DNA from: Mucilaginibacter pineti
GTDB lineage: Bacteria; Bacteroidota; Bacteroidia; Sphingobacteriales; Sphingobacteriaceae
DNA length: 64,000 nucleotides
Direction of reading: 5' to 3'
NCBI RefSeq assembly: GCF_900101875.1
Contig: NZ_FNAI01000014.1
Span: 62,001 to 126,000, forward strand
Shown here: positions 53,281 to 61,639 of the stretch, piece by piece
Numbering within the stretch: the first letter of the stretch is position 1
How the letters are laid out: the number at the start of each line of letters is the position of its first letter
The notes under the pieces: model-generated
Seen by the model: only the letters and a program-made list of their open reading frames with translations
Told to the model about the DNA's origin: nothing
Databases searched by the model: none
Program-made: the position numbers and the translations under genes

Positions 53281-53355
53281 ATATTAAATACAAAACCAAC
53301 CATCCATTGCAGCCACTCGGCTTCAGCTCATAAGTGTTGGAAAGGACAAAAGATT

Positions 53356-53473
53356 GTCATTTCGAACGAGGAACGAGGAGAAATCTTAGACGATATGAAA
53401 TGGCGCTTTGCATCCCGCAGAAGATTTCTCTTTCGCGCCGCGCTATTACCCACGCCTGCTCTATCGAAATGAC
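53356..53473. repeat. Dispersed palindrome, family 3, empty copy
   Basis: The left arm gtcatttcgaacgaggaacg, then aggagaaatctt, matches the left arm of the GIY-YIG element. The right part keeps agaagatttctc and tatcgaaatgac around altered sequence. About 118 bases, no ORF. Confidence 0.8.
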
Positions 53474-53541
53474 AACCTTTTATAAATTAGTAAATTAAAT
53501 CTTCCGAACACACACATAACGGCGGCAAGGATATTTTTTAT

Positions 53542-53587
53542 CTGCACATCTGAAATTTGAAATCTGCACATCTATAACCTGCACATC
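53542..53587. repeat. CTGCACATC word x3
   Basis: Three ctgcacatc words at 53542, 53564 and 53579 lie just past the stop of the flavin reductase gene. Together with the family 3 copy they account for most of the gap 53281-53593. Confidence 0.7.
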
Positions 53588-53593
53588 AAAAAT

Positions 53594-54481
53594 CTAAACC
53601 ATCAGCACCATCATGGCCTCCAAAACCCTCTCTTCATCCAGCAGTTGTTTGGCTTTCAGGTGTAGTTGCAGCTCGCGGGTTTGATTGTCGCCGATGGTGG
53701 CATCCAGCAGGTCTTTTATTTCGGGTAGTTGGGCGTAAGTTTCTACGTCATCATCATCCGGAAAGGCCTCCAGGTTACCCAGCTGACCTAAATTATTACC
53801 CGTTAGCACCTTTGAATTACGGATGGCAAACGGCAGGGCATCCACCCCAATTCCTATTTTCATGTTGGGTTTGGCAACTTTAAACAGGTTATCTTCTGTT
53901 ATACGGCAATACCAATCGCCGCCGAGGCGGGCCACCAGGTCTATCCTGGCCTGGTCTATTTTGCCATCGGCGCCTAAAATATTTTCGTTTATGTGAATGA
54001 TCTTTATTTCGGCAATAACCAGGTTTCCGGCGCCGGGCGTATCACCCAAACTTATCACCTCATTTATAACACACTCAAACTGTACCGGCGATTCGGCAAC
54101 ACGGGGCGGTTTTACCAGCGTTGATGCAACCGATGTTAAGCCCGATTTAATGAACTCATTTACACCCTTTCCATATTCCACGCTCGACAGCGAAACCTGC
54201 TGTACAATATTGTAGTTAACAATATTTATCACGCATTCGGGCACCTCTTTAATGTTTTCCAGCGTGTGTTTGGTGGTATTGTCCCTCACCCTTCGCGATG
54301 GCGAAAACACACATATCGGCGGGTTTACGCTAAACACATTAAAAAAACTAAACGGACTAAGGTTCACGTTCCCCTTTCCATCCACGGTCGAAGCCAGACA
54401 AATTGGCCTCGGCGCAACAGCGTGGTTAAGGTAATATTGAATTTCTAAGGGCGAAAGATCGGCGATGTTTATTGATGGCAT
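53594..54481 (-). CDS. Flavin reductase-like FMN-binding split-barrel protein
   Basis: A 295-residue protein read from MPSINIADLS; an upstream ATG at 54505 would add residues encoded by the neighbouring repeat. The split barrel covers about residues 10-190 (HAVAPRPICLASTVDGKGNVN, LSPFSFFNVFSVNPPICVFSPS, then ECVINIVN). A further about 90 residues form an extra helical tail. Flavin reductases supply reduced FMN to oxygenases or act as oxidoreductases. It sits immediately downstream of the fumarylacetoacetase gene in the tyrosine cluster, but its role there is unknown. Confidence 0.83.
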   Translation of the reverse strand: MPSINIADLSPLEIQYYLNHAVAPRPICLASTVDGKGNVNLSPFSFFNVFSVNPPICVFSPSRRVRDNTTKHTLENIKEVPECVINIVNYNIVQQVSLSSVEYGKGVNEFIKSGLTSVASTLVKPPRVAESPVQFECVINEVISLGDTPGAGNLVIAEIKIIHINENILGADGKIDQARIDLVARLGGDWYCRITEDNLFKVAKPNMKIGIGVDALPFAIRNSKVLTGNNLGQLGNLEAFPDDDDVETYAQLPEIKDLLDATIGDNQTRELQLHLKAKQLLDEERVLEAMMVLMV

Positions 54482-54500
54482 TTGCTTTTTAAAAAAACTT

Positions 54501-54576
54501 GTCATGCTGAACGTAGTGAAGCATCTATTCTACACGATACATATCGTCTATCAGATCCTTCGTACCTCAGGATGAC
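54501..54576. repeat. Dispersed palindrome, family 1
   Basis: The left end gtcatgctgaacgtagtgaa is identical to that at 4015; the right end is tccttcgtacctcaggatga. It lies between two genes of the tyrosine cluster transcribed the same way. Confidence 0.85.
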
Positions 54577-54593
54577 AAATTTTGAATTTCTAT

Positions 54594-55589
54594 TTATTTC
54601 TTTAATCCCAGTATCGAAAAATCACTATCGGCTTTGGTAATAACGTTGCCAAGCATTCCAAGGCCGGTTATCTCCATTTCCACAAGGTCGCCATCCTGCA
54701 GCCATTGCGGTTGGTAGTTAGGGTCGTTCAGTAAACCTGTGCCGTTAAGCTCCAGGAAACAGCCGGTACCTACCGTACCAGATCCTATTACATCACCGGG
54801 CAGCACATCGCAACCGTAGGCGCAGCGCTCAATGATCTCGGCAAACGTCCAGTCCATATCGGCCATGTTACCTGCCGATACCTGTTTGCCGTTCACCACG
54901 CATTTCATTTCCAGGTTGTAGCTGTTGCCTGTATGACCCGGTTTGGCAGCAACCTTATATCGCTCCAGTTCATCGGGCGTAACCAGCCATGGCCCAATCA
55001 CCGTTGAAAAGTCCTTCCCCTTAGCCGGACCAAGATTCAGCAGCATTTCTTCCATTTGCAGGGTGCGGGCGCTCATATCATTCATGATCATGTAGCCGGC
55101 TATAAAGCTATCGGCATCGGCAGCTTTAATGTTGCGGCCTTTTTTGTTGAGCACAATGGCCACCTCCAGCTCAAAATCGAGCTTGTTAAAATGGTCTGGC
55201 ATACATTCAATTTCGCCGGGACCTTGTATGGCGTTATGGTTGGTAAAATAAAATATAGGGTATTGATCAAATTCGGCAATCATATCAACCTTGCGGTTGC
55301 GGCGAGCGGCCGCCACATGTTGCCTGAAAGCGTAACCATCCCGGCATGATGTTGGGTGCGGTACAGGGGCCGTAAGCTCAAAAAACAACTCCTCCTTAGC
55401 TTCGAGCTTTCCCGAACTTATCTCGGCGTGTACGCGCCTTGCATGGTGCATCAGTTCATCGCCTCCCCATAAAAACTCGTTCATGTTATCGGGAATAAGT
55501 TTATCACAGGAGTTGAGGTTGTAAATGTGGCCGTTTATAAAAACACCAAGGTGCTCACGATCTTCGGTTTTGTAGGATACTAATTTCAT
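54594..55589 (-). CDS. Fumarylacetoacetase family hydrolase
   Basis: A 331-residue FAH-family enzyme, expected to cleave fumarylacetoacetate to fumarate and acetoacetate as the last step of tyrosine degradation. Metal-binding acidic residues lie in LDFELEVAIVLNKKG and YMIMNDMSART. DVLPGDVIGSGTVGTGC is the C-terminal signature. It is divergent from homogentisate dioxygenase across 445 bases and shares a cluster with it. It is the shorter bacterial type, without the large N-terminal domain of the mammalian enzyme. Confidence 0.9.
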   Translation of the reverse strand: MKLVSYKTEDREHLGVFINGHIYNLNSCDKLIPDNMNEFLWGGDELMHHARRVHAEISSGKLEAKEELFFELTAPVPHPTSCRDGYAFRQHVAAARRNRKVDMIAEFDQYPIFYFTNHNAIQGPGEIECMPDHFNKLDFELEVAIVLNKKGRNIKAADADSFIAGYMIMNDMSARTLQMEEMLLNLGPAKGKDFSTVIGPWLVTPDELERYKVAAKPGHTGNSYNLEMKCVVNGKQVSAGNMADMDWTFAEIIERCAYGCDVLPGDVIGSGTVGTGCFLELNGTGLLNDPNYQPQWLQDGDLVEMEITGLGMLGNVITKADSDFSILGLKK

Positions 55590-55628
55590 GAATAGTATAG
55601 TTTGGTTGAATCAAAGCTAATGAATGTA

Positions 55629-55746
55629 ATTTGAAGATTTGAGAATTTGAAGATTTGAAAATGCAGCTCTTTGATATAATGTACTGGATCGTTTAAAAAA
55701 ATATGGAAATCATTTTCAAATCTTCAAATTCTCAAATCCTCAAATC
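55629..55746. repeat. GAAGATTTGA-word palindrome in the divergent region
   Basis: The left arm 55629-55663 and right arm 55711-55746 pair in about 33 of 35 positions; the core is gaatttgaagatttgaaaat. It lies between the divergent fumarylacetoacetase and homogentisate dioxygenase genes, nearer the former. Confidence 0.85.
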
Positions 55747-55788
55747 AAGAATTCTTCAAATTAAAACCCTATCTTCGTATTAACCAAT

Positions 55789-55896
55789 ATGAGCATACAA
55801 AAGCACTTTTACTTTTTCCTGGGGCTTACCTCAATGAGTGATGCATCATCGTTCAGGGATGCTATGCTTGCAAAAATTGTATTGGCTCAATACTAA
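55789..55896 (+). CDS. Possible 35-residue peptide, upstream of homogentisate dioxygenase
   Basis: An ATG-initiated frame with a clean stop (MSIQKHFYFFLGLTSM at its start, AMLAKIVLAQY at its end). It has a short hydrophobic patch but no clear signal peptide. It is read in the same direction as the dioxygenase gene 139 bases downstream. Chance alone could give a frame of this size; a leader peptide is an alternative. Confidence 0.2.
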   Translation: MSIQKHFYFFLGLTSMSDASSFRDAMLAKIVLAQY

Positions 55897-56034
55897 TTAC
55901 CCCTTCCTCTTCTTACTTCTGAATATTGTCCGGCATTTTTTAACCTGCCTGGTCAATTTGTTTTAAGGCTTTTTAGAAGCTTTTAAAACTATCCGGATAC
56001 TTTAAACGTTTTATTTTCAACCAATTAAAACACC

Positions 56035-57192
56035 ATGCCTGTATATCATTCATTAGGAGCTATTCCGCCTAAACGGCATACGCAGTTCCGTAAGCCCGAT
56101 GGTACATTATATGCCGAAGAACTGGTTTCTACCGAAGGTTTTTCGAGCCTTTATTCGCTGGTTTACCATGCATACCCGCCCACTATTGTAAAAACACTGG
56201 GCGAGCCATACAGCGTTGAACCAAAAATTGCCCGCGAAAAACACCTGAAACATACCAGTCTGATAGGTTTTAATGTAGCACCCGAAGATGATTACCTGCA
56301 AAGCCGCAAACCGGTACTGGTAAACAGCGATCTGCATATTTCATTAGCCGCGCCACGCAACAGCATGACCGACTATTTTTACAAGAATAGCCAGGCCGAT
56401 GAAGTGGTGTTTATACATGAAGGCACGGGCACGTTAAAAACAGGCTTCGGCAATATAAAATTCCAGTATGGCGATTACCTGGTGATTCCGAGAGGTACCA
56501 TTTACCAGATGGAGTTTGATACCACAGCTAACCGGCTGTTCATAATAGAAAGCTTTAGTCCTATCCGTGCGCCAAAACGTTACCGCAACCAATATGGTCA
56601 GCTAATGGAACATTCGCCCTATTGCGAGCGCGATATCAAACGTCCGCAAGATTTGGAAACGCATGATGAGCATGGCGATTTTAAGATCCTCATTAAAAAA
56701 CAGGGCCTTATTTATCCGTACATCTACGGGACACACCCGTTCGATTTTATTGGCTGGGATGGATTCCATTATCCCTGGGCGTTATCCATCCATGATTTTG
56801 AGCCCATAACTGGTCGCCTGCACCAACCGCCGCCAGTACACCAAACGTTTGAAGGCAACAATTTTGTGATCTGCTCGTTTGTGCCCCGCAAGTTTGATTA
56901 TCACCCGCTCTCTATCCCTGCCCCGTACAACCACAGCAATGTAGATAGCGACGAGGTTTTGTACTATGTAGATGGTGATTTCATGAGCCGTAAAAGCGTA
57001 GTAAAAGGGCAGATAACGTTACATCCCGGCGGTATCCCGCATGGACCGCACCCCGGTTCGGTAGAAAAATCAATAGGCAAGGAATCAACCGATGAACTGG
57101 CGGTGATGATAGACCCCTTCCGCCCGCTGATGCTAACCGAAGATGCTATTAAAATTGAGGACGAAAATTATTATAAAAGCTGGCAGATGTAA
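56035..57192 (+). CDS. hmgA: Homogentisate 1,2-dioxygenase
   Basis: A 385-residue cupin-fold iron dioxygenase that opens the ring of homogentisate to maleylacetoacetate. The N-terminal barrel includes EVVFIHEGTGTLKTGFGNI. The iron site is formed in the C-terminal barrel around GGIPHGPHPGS and by His/Glu residues before it (LHQPPPVHQTFEGNNFVICSF precedes). Length fits the shorter bacterial form. It is followed by hppD, separated by a family 8 repeat. Confidence 0.92.
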   Translation: MPVYHSLGAIPPKRHTQFRKPDGTLYAEELVSTEGFSSLYSLVYHAYPPTIVKTLGEPYSVEPKIAREKHLKHTSLIGFNVAPEDDYLQSRKPVLVNSDLHISLAAPRNSMTDYFYKNSQADEVVFIHEGTGTLKTGFGNIKFQYGDYLVIPRGTIYQMEFDTTANRLFIIESFSPIRAPKRYRNQYGQLMEHSPYCERDIKRPQDLETHDEHGDFKILIKKQGLIYPYIYGTHPFDFIGWDGFHYPWALSIHDFEPITGRLHQPPPVHQTFEGNNFVICSFVPRKFDYHPLSIPAPYNHSNVDSDEVLYYVDGDFMSRKSVVKGQITLHPGGIPHGPHPGSVEKSIGKESTDELAVMIDPFRPLMLTEDAIKIEDENYYKSWQM

Positions 57193-57197
57193 GAGGG

Positions 57198-57307
57198 AGC
57201 CTCACCTAAATCCTCTCCAAAGGAGAGGACTTGAAGAAATTAACAGAATAAATCAACGCCAATTCCATTATAACTCCCTCTCCTTTGGAGAGGGCAGGGG
57301 TGAGGCT
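57198..57307. repeat. Dispersed palindrome, family 8, complete copy
   Basis: The left arm agcctcacctaaatcctctc and right arm gagagggcaggggtgaggct are complementary with small gaps, and each carries ccaaaggagagg or its complement. It fills the gap between hmgA and hppD. Confidence 0.85.
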
Positions 57308-57322
57308 AAATCAAAATTAAAA

Positions 57323-58447
57323 ATGCAAACGCAAACCATAGATAAACCAACAACTGCAACAGATTTTTTGCCCCTTAACGGTACAGATTATGTTGAATTT
57401 TATGTGGGTAACGCCAAACAGGCGGCTCATTATTATAAAACCGCTTTCGGCTTTCAAGATCTGGCCTATGCCGGACCCGAAACAGGTGTGCGCGACAGGG
57501 CATCGTACGTGTTACAGCAAGGCAAGATCAGAATCGTGCTCACTACTCCCCTGCACTCAGACCATATTATTGCCGAGCACATTAAAAAACATGGCGACGG
57601 CGTAAAAATACTGGCCCTTTGGGTTGATGACGCCTACGATGCCTTTGAACAAACGGTTAGTCGCGGTGCCGAGCCTTACCAGCAACCCACCACCCTTACC
57701 GACGAGTATGGCGAAGTACGTACCAGCGGCATCAAACTTTATGGCGAAACCGTACACCTTTTTGTGGAGCGCAAAAACTATAAAGGTTTGTTTTTACCCG
57801 GCTACCAACAACACCAGAGCAGTTATAACCCAACCAATACCGGGCTGCTTTATGTAGATCATTGCGTAGGCAACGTAGGCTGGCATAAAATGAACCAATG
57901 GGTTAATTTTTATGAGGATATTATGGGCTTCAGGAACATTTTAACGTTTGACGATAAAATGATCAGCACCGAGTATTCGGCACTCATGAGTAAGGTGATG
58001 AGCAATGGCAATGGCTTTGTTAAATTCCCGATAAATGAACCAGCCGAAGGCAAAAAGAAATCGCAGATTGAAGAATACCTTGAATTTTACGAGGGCGAAG
58101 GCGTACAGCACATGGCCCTGGCCACTGCCGATATTGTTGCCACGGTTACCGATCTGCAAAGCCGCGGCGTTGAATTTTTAACCGTGCCTACCTCCTACTA
58201 CGATGAACTTACCGATCGCGTTGGCCATATTGATGAAGACCTGGAACCCCTGAAAAAACTGGGCATCCTTGTTGACAGGGACGATGAAGGTTACTTATTG
58301 CAGATCTTCACCAAACCTGTAGAAGACAGGCCTACCCTTTTCTTCGAGATCATCCAGCGCAAGGGTGCAAAATCATTCGGGGCCGGCAACTTTAAAGCCC
58401 TGTTTGAAGCTATTGAGCGTGAACAGGAAATAAGGGGAAACCTGTAA
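57323..58447 (+). CDS. hppD: 4-hydroxyphenylpyruvate dioxygenase
   Basis: A 374-residue vicinal-oxygen-chelate enzyme that converts 4-hydroxyphenylpyruvate to homogentisate. The start is MQTQTIDKPT; an ATG at 57143 would run through the repeat and is rejected. Iron ligands are the His in YVDHCVGNVGW, the His in GVQHMALATADI and the Glu in LFFEIIQRKGAKSFG. The C-terminal GAGNFKALFEAIEREQE is the conserved gating helix. Together with hmgA and the fumarylacetoacetase it forms most of the tyrosine degradation route. Confidence 0.95.
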   Translation: MQTQTIDKPTTATDFLPLNGTDYVEFYVGNAKQAAHYYKTAFGFQDLAYAGPETGVRDRASYVLQQGKIRIVLTTPLHSDHIIAEHIKKHGDGVKILALWVDDAYDAFEQTVSRGAEPYQQPTTLTDEYGEVRTSGIKLYGETVHLFVERKNYKGLFLPGYQQHQSSYNPTNTGLLYVDHCVGNVGWHKMNQWVNFYEDIMGFRNILTFDDKMISTEYSALMSKVMSNGNGFVKFPINEPAEGKKKSQIEEYLEFYEGEGVQHMALATADIVATVTDLQSRGVEFLTVPTSYYDELTDRVGHIDEDLEPLKKLGILVDRDDEGYLLQIFTKPVEDRPTLFFEIIQRKGAKSFGAGNFKALFEAIEREQEIRGNL

Positions 58448-58448
58448 A

Positions 58449-58500
58449 CAGATTTCAGATTTCAGATTTCAGATTTCAGATTTCAGATTTCAGATTTCAG
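58449..58500. repeat. Perfect CAGATTT heptamer array x7
   Basis: Seven exact copies of cagattt plus three bases run from the hppD stop directly into a terminator. No unit is altered, so the array is young or actively maintained. Confidence 0.95.
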
Positions 58501-58523
58501 CCGGGCTTCGCCCGGCTTTTTTT
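58500..58523 (+). terminator. Intrinsic terminator of the hmgA-hppD transcript
   Basis: The hairpin gccgggc-ttc-gcccggc is followed by seven T on the plus strand. Confidence 0.92.
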
Positions 58524-58573
58524 GTGCAATAGAGAGAATTTTGTAACTTAAATTACTTATTAATGCCTTTCAT

Positions 58574-59038
58574 ATGAAAAAGATCATCCTACTTATCGCA
58601 TTCATTGCCTGTTGTTTCACTTGCTTTTCCCAGGAACAATCCAAACCCGTTTACGATGCTGCGTTAGCTCAAAAATTAGGTGCTGATAACTACGGCATGA
58701 AAAAATATGTAATGGCCTTTTTAAAGGCGGGACCTACGCACCTGAAAGATTCTGCGGCGCGCATGCAATTGCAAATAGCCCATTTAAAAAACATTACCCG
58801 CCTGGCCGATGAAGGTAAACTGGTGGTGGCCGGTCCGTTTTTAGATGATCAGCCCATTCGGGGAATATTTATTTTTAATGTGGAGAGCATCGACGAGGCT
58901 AAAAAACTTACAGAAACAGATCCTGCTATAAAAGCCGGCACCCTAATAATGGAACTGCATCCTTTTTATTGCTCGGCGGCATTAATGGAGGTTACCAAAA
59001 TTCACAAGGTGCTGCAAAAAAATAGCATAACAGATTAA
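58574..59038 (+). CDS. Exported YciI-like protein
   Basis: A 154-residue protein with a signal peptide (residues 1-20, ending TCFS). The mature domain fits YciI/DGPF: KYVMAFLKAGPTHLKDSA, HLKNITRLADEGKLVVAGPF and IFIFNVESIDEAKKLTETDPA. YciI folds resemble dimeric ferredoxin-like barrels; cytoplasmic members are weakly linked to hydrolase or dehalogenase activity. Export is unusual for the family but seen in Bacteroidota. The next gene begins 6 bases after its stop. Confidence 0.83.
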   Translation: MKKIILLIAFIACCFTCFSQEQSKPVYDAALAQKLGADNYGMKKYVMAFLKAGPTHLKDSAARMQLQIAHLKNITRLADEGKLVVAGPFLDDQPIRGIFIFNVESIDEAKKLTETDPAIKAGTLIMELHPFYCSAALMEVTKIHKVLQKNSITD

Positions 59039-59044
59039 TCCCCT

Positions 59045-59695
59045 ATGCAAGTTGACGATATTATTGAAGCGTTAAAGCTCCAGGCCAACCCAGCCTATCT
59101 TGCGGGTATGAGCCGTTTTGGGATCGATACCACTCACGCCCTCGGTGTTAAAATCCCTGAAATGCGAAAGATTGGCAGGATGATTAAAAAAGACCATCAA
59201 CTTGCACAACAGCTTTGGGATACCGGCATTCATGAGGCGCGTATACTGGCATCAATAGTAGATGTTGCTGCAATGGTTACCGAACAACAGATAGACAGCT
59301 GGACCAGTAATTTTTATTCATGGGATCTGTGCGACCAGGTATGCGGTAACCTTTTCGATCGTACGCCATTTGCCATTAGCAAAGCACTTGAGTTTAGCGC
59401 TCGCAGCGAAGAATTTGTGAAACGTACCGGCTTTGTTTTAATGGCCGAATATGCCATTCACAACAAAAAAGCCAACGACCAGATATTTATACAGTTACTG
59501 CCCATAATTGAGCGCGAAGCCTGGGATAATCGCAATTTTGTGAAAAAAGCGGTGAACTGGGCATTAAGGCAAATAGGCAAGCGTAATCCTGTACTAAAAC
59601 AGGAAGCCATAAGCTGTGCAAAAAATATTATCCTGCAGGAACATCGCGCAGCAAAGTGGATTGCCGTAAATGCTTTAAAAGAATTAGATATTTAA
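59045..59695 (+). CDS. AlkD-like DNA alkylation repair protein
   Basis: A 216-residue all-helical HEAT-like repeat protein. GIDTTHALGVKIPEMRKIGRMI, LWDTGIHEARILASIVDV, SWDLCDQVCGNLFDRTPFA and DNRNFVKKAVNWALRQIGKRN are the AlkD-family pattern, including the Trp and Asp residues that face the DNA lesion in characterised AlkD. It would remove alkylated bases. It follows the YciI-like gene by 6 bases, so the two are probably co-transcribed. Confidence 0.9.
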   Translation: MQVDDIIEALKLQANPAYLAGMSRFGIDTTHALGVKIPEMRKIGRMIKKDHQLAQQLWDTGIHEARILASIVDVAAMVTEQQIDSWTSNFYSWDLCDQVCGNLFDRTPFAISKALEFSARSEEFVKRTGFVLMAEYAIHNKKANDQIFIQLLPIIEREAWDNRNFVKKAVNWALRQIGKRNPVLKQEAISCAKNIILQEHRAAKWIAVNALKELDI

Positions 59696-60143
59696 CCATT
59701 TCTGATCAAAACCATCAAAGACGCCTGAAAAATAGGACATTAATGGCACTTATAAACCATTTATCATAGTTTCATATCCAATATCCTTCGCTTTTATTCT
59801 ATAAGCCGTTTAAAACATTCAAAACCCTATATAATTAGAGCTTTTTATGGTTTAAATGTAAAAATAGTTTAAAAAATAACTTCCAGATAATCTTTATATA
59901 ACTGCATATCAGGCTGTATACCTAAAAGTTGTGGATAATTATTTTTTGTAATTGTCAGTATCAGAGTAGTTTATATGATATCAAATATTATATTTGATGT
60001 CCCGAAATTAATTTTTCGAAGCTAAAGGGCCAGTCAACGCATACAACTAATAGTTGTAAATTTTTATTATTGAAAATAATGGCACATTATTTACGTATAG
60101 GCGGGTGTCATTTAAAGATTAAGGTGAAAAGGTTTTTTAACGT
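59696..60143. other. AT-rich intergenic region before the PAS kinase gene
   Basis: A 448-base gap with no credible gene on either strand. It must hold the promoter of the kinase. A perfect 19-base dyad at 59980-59998 is the only structure I noticed; the rest is AT-rich and unremarkable. Confidence 0.55.
59980..59998. promoter_or_regulatory. Perfect dyad ATCAAATAT-T-ATATTTGAT
   Basis: A 9+1+9 palindrome 146 bases before the PAS kinase start. It could be an operator, though AT-rich palindromes arise easily by chance. Confidence 0.35.
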
Positions 60144-61625
60144 ATGAGTTTTTCTGAAGGCCACAAATTTTCTGAAGATAGCAAGCAACATCTTGCTCAA
60201 ATAATTGATAATATAAACGCAGGCATCTGGGAATATAATATCAATACTAAAGAAACCAAGTGGTCGTCTGGCTTTTATAACGTTTTGGGTTATATGTTTG
60301 GCGATATAGAATGTTCCAACCATGTATTTTTTGAACACCTGCTTTACCACCAGGATAAGCCCACATTTTTAAGCGCCTTAAATAACAATCAATACAATCC
60401 ATCAAATTCGGTACAAATAAGGCTGCTTACCAAAACAGCCGGCTACCAATGGTTTGAAAGTACCATTAAACGCTATAATGACGAAAGCGGCCAGGTTATT
60501 TACGGCTCCATCATCAGCATCCATCAATACAAACAGGCCGAATTACAGGCGGCCCATAATGATCGTGTTTACAGCGAAGCCATAAGCATTGCCAAATTTG
60601 GCAGCTGGGAACTTGATGCACGCAACATGGATCTATGGCTATCAAAACAGCTTTACGATATTTTTGAACTCCAAAACCAGGTTAAGCTGTCACTTGATGA
60701 AGCTATCAGCTTTTTTGAACCAAATTATCGTGCTACCATACAGGGCGCTGTAAATAACGCCATTACCTATTGCCAGCCTTACGAGCTTGAATTGAAGTTA
60801 CGTACCGCCAAAAATAATTTAATATGGGTAAGGGTTAAGGGCATCCCCATTATTGATGATTTCGGAAAGTGTGTTACCGTAAGAGGTATTTTGCAGGATA
60901 TTGATCATAGCAAACGCAAAACGTTAACGCTGGAATCGTCCCTCAATTTACTGACCGATCAAAACCGGCGGCTGCAGAATTTTGCTTACATCGTATCGCA
61001 CAACCTGCGGTCGCATACAGGCAATTTGCAGTTTATGGTTAGTTTACATGAACAAACCGAAACACCGGAAGAACGGACAGAGATCTTCGGGCATATAAAA
61101 TCAATCAGCGACAGCCTTAATGCTACTATTGAGCACCTGAACGAGATTGTTAAAATTCAAACCGAAATTACTAACGAGCGCAAGCTTATTGATATTGAAA
61201 AGCTGTTTAACAATATACAATTGGCCCTTAAGAGCAATATAGAAGCCCTTAACGCGCATATTGAACATGACTTTAGCAAGTGCCAGCATATAAACTATAT
61301 CCCTGCTTACATGGAGAGCATTTTGCAAAACCTGCTAACCAACTCTCTGAAATATGCCCATCCCGACAGGAGCCCCGAGATCAAGTGCTACACCCTGAAA
61401 GAAAGAAATCATATTTACATGATTTTTGAAGATAACGGGATTGGAATTGACCTGGAACGCTACGGCGATAAGATTTTTGGAATGTATAAAACCTTTCATC
61501 AAAACCCCGATGCCAAGGGTATAGGCCTGTTTATTACCCGTAACCAGATAGAAGCGCTGGGTGGTACTATTAAGGTTGAAAGCACTGTAAATATTGGCAC
61601 AAAATTTACTATTAAGCTGGTATAA
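60144..61625 (+). CDS. PAS-domain sensor histidine kinase
   Basis: A 493-residue soluble kinase with no membrane segment. Two PAS domains (about residues 18-130 and 140-257; the first with NINAGIWEYNINTKETKWSS, the second with AKFGSWELDARNMDLWLS) precede the dimerisation helix. His286 in FAYIVSHNLRSHTGNL is the phospho-acceptor. The ATPase domain shows LQNLLTNSLKYAHPD, FEDNGIGIDL and DAKGIGLFITRNQ. It is followed 14 bases later by a receiver-only protein, its likely partner. Confidence 0.9.
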   Translation: MSFSEGHKFSEDSKQHLAQIIDNINAGIWEYNINTKETKWSSGFYNVLGYMFGDIECSNHVFFEHLLYHQDKPTFLSALNNNQYNPSNSVQIRLLTKTAGYQWFESTIKRYNDESGQVIYGSIISIHQYKQAELQAAHNDRVYSEAISIAKFGSWELDARNMDLWLSKQLYDIFELQNQVKLSLDEAISFFEPNYRATIQGAVNNAITYCQPYELELKLRTAKNNLIWVRVKGIPIIDDFGKCVTVRGILQDIDHSKRKTLTLESSLNLLTDQNRRLQNFAYIVSHNLRSHTGNLQFMVSLHEQTETPEERTEIFGHIKSISDSLNATIEHLNEIVKIQTEITNERKLIDIEKLFNNIQLALKSNIEALNAHIEHDFSKCQHINYIPAYMESILQNLLTNSLKYAHPDRSPEIKCYTLKERNHIYMIFEDNGIGIDLERYGDKIFGMYKTFHQNPDAKGIGLFITRNQIEALGGTIKVESTVNIGTKFTIKLV

Positions 61626-61639
61626 TACAATACCAATAA

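Noticed and set aside
57143..57322. N-terminal extension of the hppD frame starting inside hmgA
   Set aside because: The extra 60 residues translate the family 8 repeat; the conserved protein begins at the ATG at 57323.
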